A stretch of 64,000 nt of DNA from Rhododendron vialii (GCF_030253575.1 NC_080568.1:637501-701500); one strand, 5' to 3'. Positions 34,695 to 47,516 are shown, numbered from the stretch's first letter. Notes: a model not told the origin generated them from the sequence alone. A program made the numbers and translations.

Positions 34695-37105
34695 GTGCCC
34701 GATGTTCGTCGCCCACTAGGTGCCATGTTACCCTTGGTAAATGTTATTGCTGACACGATCGACTGTCGCGTCCATGAATTCAATCCTACCCTCGACATCG
34801 TCTCTGTGGAACAGCCTTGCCCTATTGTTTCGGCTCCTGGGGACGACTGCTCAATCATGGTTCTAGATGTGCTTCCGGCCGACGTCTGGGACGCGGAAGA
34901 AACCGTTAAGACCTCACCGCCAGCTGATATTTGGGACGTCGACAACATTGTTGACCTAAACATGGGGAACGAAGTGTGGACCGTCAATGCTGCTCTCGTT
35001 GATGGAGGATTTTGGGACGTTCCATTCGTCACTAACCCGGGAGCGCCATTTGAAGAAGAGGCTGCACAGGATCCCGCCTTTTGGGAAGGTCTAGTGATGG
35101 AAGACTTGGAATGGGACACCGCCCTGGGGACAGACTCGGCTACAACGGTGGCATCAACGGACAGAGGGAAGCGCAAGCTGGAAGAAGTACCGGCCGATCT
35201 GTGGGATTCTATTGACTCATCATCTTGGTGGGACGTGGCCAATGTCACTAGGAGCGGCCGAGTGTTTCAGCCATCCAACCTCCAGGCTGGGAGCTCGTCC
35301 AATCCGCCCGGTCAGAAAGCCACTGTTCCCGCTGCTCAGAGAACTGATCCGCTCTTTCCGAATGGGGTCCAGAAGAAGACGCCATTTTGAAACAGCTCGA
35401 ACGGATTCCTGCCGCCGTCTCTATCTGGGGTCTGATATCGTCATCAAAGGAGCATCGTGAGAAGCTCTCCTCCGCGTTGGCCCGGCTCATTGTACCGATC
35501 GACATCACCCCCGAGGCCATGATTGCTCTCGTGCTGCCACTTCTCTCTAAACACTCCGTCACTTTCACCGAGAGGGATCTGCCCGTTGAAGGAACTGCTC
35601 ACAACCGCCCGCTGCACATCACCGTCAAGTGCCGGGGACATTGGGTGCCAACCGTGCTAATTGACAACGGCTCGGCTATCAACGTTTGCCCGATGAGGGT
35701 TGCCTACCGTTTGGGATTCTCAAAGAGTGACCTAACGCCCTCCAATCTGGCCGTCAAGGCATACGACAGCACTCGCCGCATGGTGGAAGGAACTCTGATG
35801 CTGAAACTGGATGCTGAGGGTTTCGAAATGGATGTAGAGTTCCACGTGGTCGACGTCCCCGCCACCTTTAACCTGCTGCTGGGCAGGCCTTGGCTTCATA
35901 GGGCCGACATTATGGCTGTACCTTCAACCCTGCACCAGAAGGTCATGCTGGGGCTGCCTACCGGAACCTTAACAATCTGCGCAGACTCTGGGATCCGCCC
36001 GCTCACGGATGACGGCACACCTGTTTTGGGCATTATGCACGGGGAGGAAGACTCAGACTTCGGGGGTTTCTCTTTCGACACATCTGGCTCCGTCCTCGCC
36101 ATTGCCATGGATGACGACTTCACCATAAGCTCAACTGTCCTCGAAATGATGAGGAAGATGTCATTCATGCAGGGCCTAGGACTCGGGGTCAACCAACAAG
36201 GGATCGCTGAGTTCCCTGTCTTTCCTTCCAACAACGGTCGCTTTGGTCTTGGTTACACTCCACCGGCCAAAGACGCCGAAAGGAGGAAAGACACGGGAAA
36301 ACCTCGAACCCTTTTTGGTAACCCCGACAGCTACTTTGTGCGAGAGGGAGGAGGCTCTGCTTATTCGGGACAGATAGAGCCGTTTTGGGATCCGGAAACT
36401 TCCACTTGGCTGCCAGGATTTGAAATATTTGCTACGGACACCTGGTCCGATGAGGAGACGGCCGAAGACAAACTGGCCAAACAGGAGTTCGAGAAGCAGC
36501 TGGATCAGACCAAGGGAGATTTTGACTGGCTGAAGGCTTTTGATCAAGGGGATTTGGAGATGCTGTTTTCCCAGGTAGGTTTGGTTGGCAAGGGCGAAGA
36601 AGCTGAAGTGCTGATGCTCGGGCCCGACTCCTCAGATGCTCTCGAGGATCCTACTTCTCTCATCGTGAAGGCACAGGGAAGTCTCAATAACTGCATTTTC
36701 ACTCCGCGTCTAACATGCATTGACGATGAGTCTGAGTCTGACACAGAGTCTGTCAAGTCTAAGTCTAGCTCAGAGTCGGAGATTGTGCCTCTTGGCCCTC
36801 CACGTCGTAGCTTTTACTTCGAGTTCGAGTCTGTTGTACTTGGCAACCCTGTGGGGTTTTATGAAATGCATGATCCTACTTCTGACTACTTTGCTAGCTT
36901 CTATATAAACTGTGTCGACCCTGACGATGAAGGAACAGACTTCGACGGGGACATCCCGGCTGAGTTGCGTTCCCTCATCGAAAAGGAAGACGAAAGGCGT
37001 GCTCAGCCTCTAAAAGAAGAAGTAATTTTTGTAAATTTGAAAGACGAGGGTGACCCCCGCATGATGCAAATCGGTGCAAATCTGTCCCCGGAAAATCATG
37101 CCTGA
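34695..37105 (+). pseudogene. Tat pol N-terminal part with aspartic protease
   Basis: The first part (34695-35390) is a Trp/Asp-rich linker with repeated PADVWD/PADIWD/PADLWD motifs. The frame shifts somewhere before 35385 and continues as the protease region: LIDNGSAINV is the active-site motif in its Tat form, and FNLLLGRPWLH is the second protease motif. After it comes an acidic, low-conservation linker. The frame ends at a TGA (37103-37105), but the following codons continue in the same frame into LLKEFPEVFAWS, the usual start of the RT region, so this TGA is a premature stop. Confidence 0.85.
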
Positions 37106-40100
37106 ACGATCGAGCTCCTCAAGGAATTTCCCGAGGTTTTCGCGTGGTCTCACAGGGATATGCCCGGCATCGATCCCGAAATAGTGCAGCATCGGATCCC
37201 GTTGGAGCCTGGGGCTGTCCCCGTCAAACAGAAGCTCCGCAGGATGAGGCCGGATTGGGTCGGATTGGGTTCAGAAGATCAGGGAAGAGGTTACAAAGCA
37301 GATTGATGCAGGATTCATAAGGGTTGCAGAATACCCCAAATGGGTGGCCAACATTGTGCCCGTTCCTAAGAAGGATGGAAAGATCCGAGTCTGCGTCGAC
37401 TTCCGGGACTTAAACAAGGCAAGCCCCAAAGACAGTTTTCCCTTGCCACACATTGACGTGCTTGTGGACAACACGGCGGGGCATGCCTTGCTCTCTTTTG
37501 TCGACGGATTCTCCGGATACAACCAGATCTCTGTGGCACCCGAGGACTAAGAGAAAACGACATTTGTCACGGAATGGGGGACTTACTGCTATGTAAAGAT
37601 GCCGTTTGGGCTGAAGAACGCCGTGTGCACTTTCCAACGGGCTCAAACGACCTTGTTTCACGATTTTATCCATAAGACCGTCGAGATCTACGTCGATGAC
37701 ATGATTGTGAAGGCAAAGGAGGAAAAAGACTATCTCCCGACACTCAGGCAATTTCTCGAAAGGCTCCGCAAGTACAACGTGCGCCTGAACCCGCAAAAGT
37801 GCATGTTTGGGGTCACGTCAGGCAAAATGTTGGGGTTTCTGATCACCGCGAGGGGAATTGAAGTGGATCCTTCCAAAATCAAAGCAATTCTTGAGATGGA
37901 GCCGCCCAAGTCTGAAAAAGGTGTGCGAAGTTTTCTAGGGAAGGTCCAGTTCATCAGCAGATTTATCTCCAAGCTAACTCTAACCTGCGGGCCGTTATTC
38001 CATTTGCTCAATAAGGGGGTCCCATTCGAATGGACGGAGAAATGCCAGGCCGCTTTCGAGTCTATTCAGAGGTATTTGCAGAACCCACCGGTGCTGATGC
38101 CGCCAGCGCCGGGTCGGCCGTTGATTCTCTATCTGTCCGTCTCTTCAACAGCTATGGGGTGTCTGCTAGCACAAGAGGGAAGCAATGGGGTCGAGAAGGC
38201 TGTGTACTATCTGAGCAAGAAGATGGTCGGATCTGAGGAGCGCTATACCCCTCTCGAAAAGACGTGTTGGGCGTTAGTTTGGGCTACAAGAAAGCTTAGA
38301 CACTACATGCTAGCCTATTCGGTGAGACTGATTTCTCGGATGGATCCTATCAAGTATCTGTTCGAGAAGCCTGCACTCACCCATAAGCTAGCACGTTGGT
38401 TGCTTCTGCTGGCTGAGTTCGAACTCCAACATGTCACGAGGAAATCTGTAAAGGGGCGCGCTGTGGCCGAATTTCTAGCCGATCACCCGATCGACGGCCC
38501 GGAAGATGTGGATTTCACATTCCCCGACGAAGAGGTTCTAACAATGGTCGAGGAAGTATGGACGCTCTATTTTGATGGGGCTGCTAACCAAAGGAGATTC
38601 GGGATCGGAGTGTTGTTGATCACACCCGCTGGTGCTCATATTCCGCTCGCCTTCAAACTGAATTTCGATGTCACCAACAATCAAGCCGAGTATGAGGCCC
38701 GCATCGTCGGAATGGAAGCTGCTATCGCTTTAGGGGTCAAGAAGTTGGAAGTAATTGGCGATTCGAACTTGGTGGTTTCCAAAGCCAATGGAGATTGGAA
38801 GGTTCGTGAGGAAAAGCTGAAGCCTTATCACCAAGATTTGGAAGAACTGATTCCTCGCTTCAATAAGGTGACTTTTACCCATGTCCCACGCTTGAAGAAT
38901 CAGTTCGCCGATGCCTTGGTGACTTTGGCTTCAATGATCGAACTTCCAATAGGAGTTAAGCTGCGGCCAATCGTGATTGAACAGAGGGACTTACCCGCTT
39001 ACGAGTATATCAACGCCATTGATGATGTCGATGATGGCCTACCATGGTACCATGACATTTGGAACTTTGTGGAGCGTGGGGAGTTTCCTACTGAGGCCAC
39101 GAAAAAGGATCGGATTGCTTTGCAGAGGTTGGCTTCTCAGTACATCATCTGTGGGGGGAAGCTGTATCGAAGGTCGCACTGCGGAATGCACAAGCTCTGT
39201 GTCAACGGCGTCGAGGCAACAAAGATAATGGAGGAGGTCCACGAAGGAGTCTGCGGACCTCACATGAGCGGCGTCATGCTCGCTAGGAAAATCCTCAGGC
39301 AGGGTTATTACTGGTCTACAATGGAGACGCAGTGCATCGACTATGTCCGGCGCTGTTACAAATGTCAAATCCACGCGAACTTGCAGCATGTCCCTCCGTC
39401 TAAGTTATATGGCATGACTTCTCCATGGCCGTTCTCTGTTTGGGGCATCGATGTAATCGGGATGATCAGACCGTCTGCTTCAAACGGCCACAAGTTCATA
39501 CTAGTGGCGATAGACTATTTCACCAAATGGGTCGAGGCTGAGTCTTACAAGACACCGACAACGGTTCAGGTTGCTCAGTTCATTCGAAAGAACATCATTT
39601 ACCGGTACGGGGTTCCTCAGGCATTCGTATCAGATAACGGAAGTCATTTCAAGGGGAGGGTTCTGGAGCTCTTCCGAGGAATTTGGCATCGAGATCCACC
39701 ATTCAACGACCTATCGCCCACAGACAAATGGAGCGGTCGAAGCTGCAAACAAGAATGTCGAGATGATCATCAAGAAGACTGCCGAGTCTGCCAGGGATTG
39801 GCACGAGCAGCTGCCTCTCGCCCTTTGGGGGTACCGAACATCTATTCGCACTTCAACTGGTGCAACTCCTTTCTCTTTAGTCTATGGGATGGAGGCAGTA
39901 CTTCCCATCGAGCTCGAGGTACCGTCGCTGAGAATCATGGTCGAAAGCGGTCTTGAGGAATCCGACTGGTTAAGCGGAAGATTTATCGAGTTGATGTTGT
40001 TTGATGAGAGAAGACTCCGGGCTTTGTATCATGTTCAGGGGTATCAACGTCGAATTGCCCGTGCATTCAACAAAAAGGTGAAGTCCAGGGGCTTGGTCGA

Positions 40101-40290
40101 GGGAGACATGGTCACAAAGGAGATCCGGGCTCCAGTGTTTGATCCCCGCGGGAAATTCAGGCCGAAGCGATCCGGGCCGTACATCATCAAGACCATCCTA
40201 TCCGGGGGTGCTGCTAAGCTCATCGACCTCGACGGCAATGAATTCAACACCCTGGTCAACCTGGATCAGCTCGAGCGTTATTTTCCCTGA
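37106..40290 (+). pseudogene. Tat reverse transcriptase, RNase H, archaeal-type RNase H and integrase
   Basis: RT is recognisable from GIDPEIVQHRIPL onward, with the catalytic YVDD at 37689-37700 intact. A first RNase H is followed by a second one at about 38560-38930 (LYFDGAANQ, NNQAEYEA, GDSNLVV), the hallmark of the Tat lineage. Integrase has the zinc-binding HHCC region (RRCYKCQIH), then Asp of WGIDVIG, Asp of FVSDNGSHF and Glu of NGAVEAANK. Lesions: a 10-bp tandem duplication CGGATTGGGT at about 37252-37271 shifts the frame; TAA at 37548-37550; another frameshift near 39670 between the second Asp and the Glu of integrase. No chromodomain follows. Confidence 0.9.
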
Positions 40291-40680
40291 GAGATGCTCG
40301 TTGGATCGAAAACCACAAGGGTGGGCGATTCCAAGCAAAAGTTAGAGCAGCCTGCTAGACCGGAAACCTAAGGAGGCGGTTCTAGGCAAAAATAAATAGG
40401 CAAAAGTCGAAAGCTCGCTAGACCGAAAACCTGAAAAGACGGTGCTAGGCAAAAGTTAGAGCGTAAAAGGAAAGGTAAAATACACGAGTGAACCTTAGCC
40501 TGAACTACGTTCTGACCTGATTCCCTGAAAAAGGGATACGTAGGCAATCTCACCTTGAGATTCGGTCACATTCCATCAAAATTTCGATCCAGGTTCGACA
40601 TTTTTGGTCCACATCGCAGTTTGAGGAGGACGAGCACAAGTCAAAGGCTGCACTGAAGCGAATCAGAAAGGGGAAACCCG
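40291..40680 (+). other. Tat post-integrase non-coding block with repeated motif
   Basis: Three imperfect units follow the integrase stop, each with GACCGAAAACC then GGCRGTTCTAGGCAAAAG-like sequence (about 40306, 40353 and 40414). Then comes ACGTTCTGACCTGATTCCCT with a small CCCT/AGGG hairpin and GGGATACGTAGGCA near 40530-40545. Similar text follows integrase in many Tat/Ogre elements, so it may be an RNA signal. Its function is not known to me. Confidence 0.5.
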
Positions 40681-40831
40681 TTGTCTTTCAACTTTATTGC
40701 AAATTACTACTTCTAATACATAAGCTGAGCATAAAAGCCTTAAAAACAGTTGAAGCATGAAAAACAGAACAAAATGCTTAAGAAGCCTAACGGCTCGCAG
40801 TTTATTCTAAGCATAGCAAAGCGGCCCGGAG

Positions 40832-42089
40832 TCAGTCAATATTTTCCCTTGCATTCACATCTGCCCTCAGCCACTGTCTGTAGCGGCTCCTCAGCCCTGT
40901 TGAAAAATCTGGCATCTCAGCCTGAAAGGCTCTAAGGCCCCAGCGCCGTTGGTAACCATGGAGTGTTTGAGCATTGAAGTTCGGGACACGGAAATCCCCA
41001 ATGCTGATGCGGTGGTTCTCTTGAGAAGCACCCAACTATCGAAGGACACGGCCGGGAATGTAGAAAGTGAAGCTCGACAGGCCCGCGATCACCACCCTGT
41101 CGAACCCATCGGAGCGAATGGCCATGTCCGGGAGATCCAACCAGGGGCACCTCCAGGCAATCTCGTCAGGCTGCATTTGCCGCATGAACTCGTACCAGCC
41201 TTCTGTGTCCATGTCAGGGTAGCGCATCTCCCTTTGATGAATCCTCTTCGGAAAGAGATTCCAACCCGCCACCGGAGGGTGCAGTAGATTCAATTTGTCC
41301 GATAGCCACAACTGCATGAGAGGAAAAGACAAGTAAGAAGCCAGATAAAACCTGAGCGAAAAGACAAGTAAGGAGCTAGGGAGCAGCCTAAGCCGAGCGT
41401 CGAGGTAAAATGAGAACGTGAGAAAAACCGGAAAAAGGTGAGCTGAATGAGATTACCTGAAGCAAAAGCGGGCTGCCGCTGAAAACGGCGGACTGGCCCG
41501 TATACACCAAATCCAAACCCAAGAGAGTTTCGGCCAGGACCAAAGGGACCACATTCCTTCGCGCCCCCATCTGTGCAGCAACGCTCACCAGGGAAAGGTT
41601 GACCTGCCCGTCGGCCGGCACGAGCAAATAGGCGGCCAGCAAGCAAATTACCAAGGCAAAGCGGCGGCGCGCCTGGGCGTCATCATTATCCAAGTCGCCA
41701 TCCGGGCTGTACATTTCGATCAACCGCAGGGTATTCATGTGGCCGCCCTCGAAGATAGTATTCGCCAAGCCTCGGGAAATGTTGAGTGAACTGGCCAACA
41801 GTTTAGGCATGCTCGCTTGGTAAGGCGGGACAACAAGCGTAGGGGACGAGAATGTCCGAAGGTACGCCTGAAATTCCTCGACAGTCGGGCACATCTCGTC
41901 GTCGCCAAAGCGAAAGACATGGACGTCCGGGTCCCAGAATGTGAGAGCAGCCTGCAAGAGCGCTGGGCGGAGTGGCACATGTCGAAGAAAGCGGAACGAG
42001 GCGAGGCCGTGGTATTGAAAATTGAGCCAGTCAACGCTTAGAAATTGCGCTAACCAGGGCCTAAGTAAAGTCAGGAGGGGGTTATTCAT
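40832..42089 (-). pseudogene. Antisense DUF7745-like gene of the Tat element, exons 41457-42089 and 40832-41311
   Basis: Read on the minus strand from the ATG at 42089 (MNNPLLTLLRPW). Exon 1 (633 bases) contains FRFGDDEMCPTVEEFQAYL and later LVPLVLAETLLGLD, ending CTTCAG before GTAATC. Exon 2 follows ATGCAG with LWLSDKLNLLHPP and IAWRCPWLDLP. Both exons are multiples of three and the intron is phase 0. The motif order (FGDDE..PTVEE, VLAETL, Trp-rich C-terminal part with a VLR end) resembles plant DUF7745 proteins, found mostly in transposon-derived genes; their function is unknown. One in-frame TAG at 41036-41038 interrupts exon 2, most simply a changed CAG. With it ignored, the product would be 370 residues. 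It is transcribed against gag-pol from its own TATA-like box. Confidence 0.7.
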
Positions 42090-42162
42090 GGCAAATGTTG
42101 AAGTATACTGGGGAAAAGGGGAGCCAGTGCAGTCCTGAAGACTACAATACTTATGCCTCTGC

Positions 42163-42168
42163 TTTATA
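42163..42168 (-). promoter_or_regulatory. TATA-like box of the antisense DUF7745-like gene
   Basis: On the minus strand CCTATAAAGC lies about 75 bp upstream of the ATG at 42089. A further 190-275 bp upstream are copies of the 16-bp palindrome at 42357-42371, 42402-42415 and 42424-42438. Confidence 0.55.
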
Positions 42169-43505
42169 GGCCTTGGCCTTGGCCTTTCATCACCAATAAG
42201 CCACCAAAGCTTCATGCTAGCTTCCAAACCTACCCTCTGCAAAGGACACTGCCCCCTGAGAACCCAGAAACCGTGTGCAAACCGTGTGGGAGTAAAAACA
42301 AGGTGACCCCTGAAAAAGGACAGTGGGTCAGTCAAGTGGATCTGGCGTTCAAGAACCTGGCGTACGCCAGTTTATAACTGGCGTGTCCGTGTCCCCCACT
42401 TACTGGCGTACGGCCCTCAACTCTTGGCGTACGCCAGTAGGTTTCACCAGAAACCAGTTTGCAGCAGCTACTGCCTCCGCATGTTCGTTTTTGATTCCGG
42501 GGTTGGTTTTTGCCGTTTGAGGATTCATACAGGTCACAAACATCATTTAAGGCTATGGCAGTGCGTCGGATCTTAAAAGCCACGCCCGATGAAGATTTTG
42601 GACCCCCGGTGGCCCGTATCAAGCTAAAATCAAGGATACGGATGGTCAAAACTCATTTCTGGGGCTTTTGCCAAGTTTTGTCATACCATACATGTTACAT
42701 AGGCCTTGTGTGACTGTGTGGGGGTGTCGGTTTCGGTCCGGGACCATATCGAGTCATTTTTGGCGTTTTATGTCCATTTTTGCGACATTTTTAGCTTTTT
42801 CTTAGTATTTCTCTTGCACCGGGGCAAGTTCACCGGCTTTGATGGCTCGTGCAAGTCATTGTATGTCTATGCTACCTTTCAAAAGGGTCAGTTTCTTTCC
42901 CCGGGGAGAACCTTGGAGTTTGGCCTACCGGCGCCCAAAACTCCCGTATCCCCCGCGTGTTTGAGATACGTGTCGTATCCTGGGACTTTTCTATCCATCT
43001 TCTCTTCGAGCAAAGTCAGTTATGTGCGTATGCAAGTGTTTGTTGTCGACTCAAAGTATTCATCAATGCATGTTAGATATTAGCGGATGTTTTGTTCTTT
43101 TCCTTTACCAAGTCTCACCAAAGTAATGGGAAAGCGATAAAACAGAAAATGCATATGTTATATACTACTGTGTCAAAACTAACGGTGGAAATGTATCAAG
43201 TATCAAACGGCACAACGGCCCGGGCAGAGCTAAATGTATCAGGGCACACTCGCCCACAAAATCAAGAGGCACGCAGGCCCCATCCAAAATGTCGAAGTAT
43301 CAAAGTATCTATCCAAAAGTGGCAAGTACTGGCAAAACAAACTAAGGCTCGGTGACAGCCCTCAGTCATCAAAAAGGTCTTCCTCGTCGTCGTCGTCCTC
43401 GCTGTCCTCTACCTCCCGAGGGTCTATCCGGAACCTGGGGTCGCTCGCTGAGTCAGAGCCGCTGCTAAGGGACATCCCCTCTTCCTCTTCTTCCCCTGCC
43501 TCTTC
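42169..43505. other. Spacer between the two antisense genes
   Basis: Non-coding apart from the palindrome cluster at 42357-42438. The open frames here (for example 42706-43083 and 43234-43743 on the plus strand) show no recognisable domain and partly mirror the last exon of the mobile-domain gene. Confidence 0.45.
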
Positions 43506-46500
43506 TTATTCTATCCTCCTCTTCTGCAAGGGTCCCTCGGCAGGCTTTTTCTCTGCAGGCCTCTTCCTCAGCTCCCGACGGAACTGGAGCTCCTCGCTGG
43601 CCGGAGTAATTTGCACTCCTCGTTCCACCCTTGCCGCTGGCCGGGAAGAGCTCGAAGCTGCTTTCTTTGCTGGGGGAGGTCGCACGCTTTTCCTCCTAGG
43701 AGCCGCCCTAGCATGTCCCTGCATAGTCATTCAATTCAGTTAACATACATTGTGCATATTGTATATATTGAAATGCTAAGTGCAGGAAATGTCAAAAGCA
43801 ATCCTGATCAAAAGTAAAAGGAAAAGTTATACCTGAGGCTGCTCAACGGGAGCTGGAACTGGTGGTGGGTACTCCAACTGCAAAGAGGCGCCGCCGGCTA
43901 TCCTGTGGAACTCTTTCTCCATGGCCTTCATCAGGCGAGCTGCCTCCCGTACCCATTCTATCGGAGCCTGTGACAAATTTCGGGACAGAATCAGAATGCA
44001 AGCCAAGTATACATACTGAAAACAAATACGGGAACTACAAAAGGGCAAAGGAATGTCTTACCGGCCCTGTGATCTCTGCTGGGTCTGTCCTGGCGGGCTC
44101 GAACCGAACTATAGCCTCCTCTCCTGCCGTGTCCCGCACAGCTAGGGTCCAAGAAAGCCGAGGCAGCCCCGTCGCTGTGGCATAGTCGCTCCTCTCTCTC
44201 GGCTGGGCTGTCCTGCTCTCCCGGCTCCGCCTCTCCTCACCAGCCTCAAGCGCCTCGCTCTGCACGGCAACATGCTCCAGCACTCCAAGCGGCCTAGCCA
44301 AGCGCTGCCTCCGATAGACAGCATAGTCATGCCCAGGCCTCAGAAAGGCAGCGAGCCCGGCCGGAACAGTGAAACGCCTCAGCTCGGCCAGCGTGTACTT
44401 GTCTGTGTGAGAAGCGTGAGGAGGCAGTGGCCCGGGCACCTGATACTCAAGAGAGCCCAGTGACTGCCGTGTCATCCGATCACCCAGGTACCACCGCCAC
44501 CCGAAAGCAGACTCCAACAACACCCGGCTTGCTGTCACCACCCTGCTTTGTGCTAGGTACTCAGGCTCAGGCTCGGCGCTACTCCACGGGTTCCAATCCA
44601 CCTGCAGGACAATGGCACAGATTTCAAAACATCAGCGACAGCATTAAAGCAATTCCAAAGGGCAGGATAATCAGTTTGGCATGTTATGTACCTGAGTACC
44701 CGACAGCTCGTCCAGGTACGACCGGAAGGCTAGGAGGCTCCCTCTCGACTTCTTCTTGCCGCTGTACATGGGACCCCAGATCATGGCACGAGGGAGCATC
44801 CTCAGGTTCGGGCACTTGTTCTCCGGTGGGTACATCTTCAGCACTTCATAGGCCCACAGCTGCAAATGGTCAGACAATCAAAGCATTAGAATACAGTTCA
44901 TATGCAAATCAAATACGAGTGCAAGAAACGAAAAAGCGGGAAGTAAATGACGGGTTTTATTTCTTACCTCCCACACTCTCCAGTAGCCGGCTGTCGCCTT
45001 CTTCCCACGAGAGAACGCCCCCATAAAGCCATAGCAGGTGCCCAGGGCTGCTCCTCCCCAGTCAAGCCTCGAGGCTGTGCTCAGGTCATAGAGAGCCGAC
45101 AGGTAGGATAGGTGCACCGTGGATCGCTTGTTCGGGTACAAAGTGGCCCCGAACAAGTACAGCAAGTAGGCCCTCGCCATCTGTTCCGCCTCCAAGTCTG
45201 ACTCCGGCTCCCTCCCATGCAAATACCGCTTAAACTGGTCATAATGGACGGTCTCCACCTCACCCGCCGGCGCCTGCCCCAAAAACCACGTCAGAGCCTC
45301 GGGATCCCTGTAAATCTCTGAGTCAAACGGGATAGGCTCTCCACCTACCCTCAAGCCTGTGAGCGCTGCAAAGTCAGACGGGGTCACTGTCATCTCCCCA
45401 ATCGGCAAGTGGAAGGTATTTGACGAATCCCACCACCTCTCGGCCAACGCTGTCAGCAGAGCGTGGTCGCTCTTCACGGCCGTCAGAGTGAGGATAAACG
45501 GCCGGAACCCTGCAGCGTCAACCAAGGCCCTGACACGCTCGGGCAAGCTCCTGTACAACTCAAGCGAACTCGCCGGACCTCCGTGGCCCCGAGTGCTGGC
45601 CGCCCCCCTCTGCACAACAAAGACAGACAGCAGAAAGAATTTCATCAATAAATTGCAAACCACACAGTTAGTCGAATTCGGAATTTCAAAAGTAACTCTA
45701 CAGGCGAAACAGGTATCATCAAGGTCGAACAAAACTACCGGGCAATTGTATTCGCCTGTCCAGTTCTGCTATCAATCGAATCAGTTCCAAGGTATTTCTT
45801 AGTCAGGTTCCGAGCTACGGGGCCTCTCTTTTCTCAAGGTACATCTCTTAGTCGATTGCACGAGTTTTCAATTTATCAATATGGTCGATTCAAGCTATTG
45901 GGCACGCCATCCGGGCGTCCGTCATGTCATGGCAATCTACTTAGTCGAATTCAAGTTCAAAGGACAGTCTTATTGATCAAAGCCACTTATGGTCGATTCT
46001 AGTCTGGCACTAACCATTTCCTCAAAGTTATTGGGCATCCTACAAGTCGATTCAACTACTTCAAGTGTTCTATCATTCAAGTTAAGTTTTAAAAGTCGAG
46101 GTACGCTATTCGAGGTTCTGCTTTCTCCGTCAAGTTACAGTTCAGGGTTATAGTCAACATGCATTACGAACTAAGCTACGACAGTTCAAAACTACCTTTG
46201 GATTCAAATGATAAGACATGCATATCAAAGGAAAAGTTCAAAGGAATACCTGCGCCCAGTTCACGGACAGGTGTCTCTGAGGGTCTCTCAAAACAAGCTC
46301 TGCGTCGTAGCTCTCCCTCAAAGGTGCGAGGCTCTTGACCCCGGACGGGATAAACACGTGTGGCTCGGGCAGAACGAACATGGCCGCGTCAAACCTAGCG
46401 CGGGGTGCCAGCCGTACAGACTCTGCAAGCGTCACTGCTCGCTCAAAGGACCACACCTCCCCCTGAGCCTCCTCTGCTGCCCCGGTCTCGCTCACAAAGG

Positions 46501-47178
46501 CCTCCTCTTCGGCCCTGGCCCTCTCGGCCTCCTCCCTCAGGCGCTCTTCCTCCTGCGCTCTCTCCACTTGCCGGGCCCTATCCTCTCGTGCTGCCAGCAC
46601 TGCAGCCACTACCCCCGGGTTCTCACGGAGCAACCGGCCGAGTTCTTCCTCGGACACAAACTCGGCAAAGTCCCCCCGAGTGATGGGTACATGCACCGAG
46701 GACCCTGCTGCAGGCCTAAACTCCACCTCCCCCATGGGTACCTCTCCGGACACTCCCTCCTCGACCACAGGACTTTGCCCCTTGCCGGATCTCTCACCGG
46801 CGTCTCCGGCCGCTCACCATCATCGCCACTACCCCTACTGCTACTGCCGGCCCCAACCGAGCCTGTACCCGTGATCACCACACCCTCTACCCCACTGCTT
46901 GGATCCAGTCGCCGAACCTGAGGACCCACTATAACAACGGAACCTGGCGTACGCCTTATCCCTCCTGGCGTACGCCCCTCCTCGCCACCAACCACCTCCT
47001 CTGCATGGCCGTCGCCGCCGCTCGAGCCGCCAGAAACCCCTGCACCAGTCGCCGACGGGGCTTCGCCTGGCGTTTGATCATCGATTTGAGGGCTCTCGGG
47101 CTCGCCCCTTGGTCGAACTTCGTCACCACCGCCTCTATCACCGCCATTGCCCCCATTGCCGCCTCCGGTTTCTGCCAT
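43506..47178 (-). CDS. Antisense plant mobile domain (PMD) gene carried by the Tat element, six exons
   Basis: Exons on the minus strand: 46250-47178, 44968-45609, 44692-44859, 44062-44601, 43833-43967 and 43506-43718. Every intron has GT-AG ends and every junction is phase 0. Exon 1 encodes a Gly-rich leader (MAETGGGNGG) and a charged helical stretch (Ala/Glu/Arg, about 46500-46600). Exons 2-4 encode the mobile domain: GFRPFILTLTAVKSDHALL, then EMTVTPSDFAALTGLRVGG, YLLYLFGATLYPN and, across the junction, WE-LWAYEVLKMYPP. Exon 6 ends in a basic, nuclear-signal-like tail (KKAASSSSRPAARV, KRRIE). Exons 2-6 are fully open (566 codons including stop). One frameshift near 46770 breaks exon 1 and may be real or a sequencing error. 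Host PMD proteins such as MAIN and MAIL1 act in the nucleus in transposon silencing; a role here is inferred only. Confidence 0.8.
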
Positions 47179-47306
47179 GGATGAGTATGGGTAAGTGTTT
47201 TTGCAAGGAGGATGAAAGATTGAGGGAGATTGGGATTTTGAGAGAGCTTTTGGTGTTTGGAGTTTCGAAAACCGAAGGAATGGCGGTTCTTTGCCATCTG
47301 CAGAAG

Positions 47307-47312
47307 TTTATA
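47307..47312 (-). promoter_or_regulatory. TATA-like box of the antisense PMD gene
   Basis: On the minus strand TCATATAAAC lies about 130 bp upstream of the ATG at 47178. Two copies of the palindrome (47373-47388 and 47395-47408) sit 60-100 bp further upstream, and the minisatellite begins about 200 bp upstream. Confidence 0.5.
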
Positions 47313-47516
47313 TGACGTATGGGACGTTTGGGCCGGGTCTGGACTCGGGTCTGGGCTCGGATCTCTGTGATAGATGGCGTACGCCAGTTGTGTGTACCGT
47401 ACGCCAGTGATTTGTGGGCCTCAGGCCCAATCCATATCCAATACTGAAAATTCGTCCTCAAGTGAAAGCCCGACTTGTTCTGGGAAGCTCTGGACCTATC
47501 CCCAGGCAGAGGCTCG

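Noticed and set aside
34673..35248. 191-codon minus-strand frame opposite Tat pol
   Set aside because: It is antisense to the Trp/Asp-rich linker, has no domain, no splice context and no promoter, unlike the two antisense genes further downstream.
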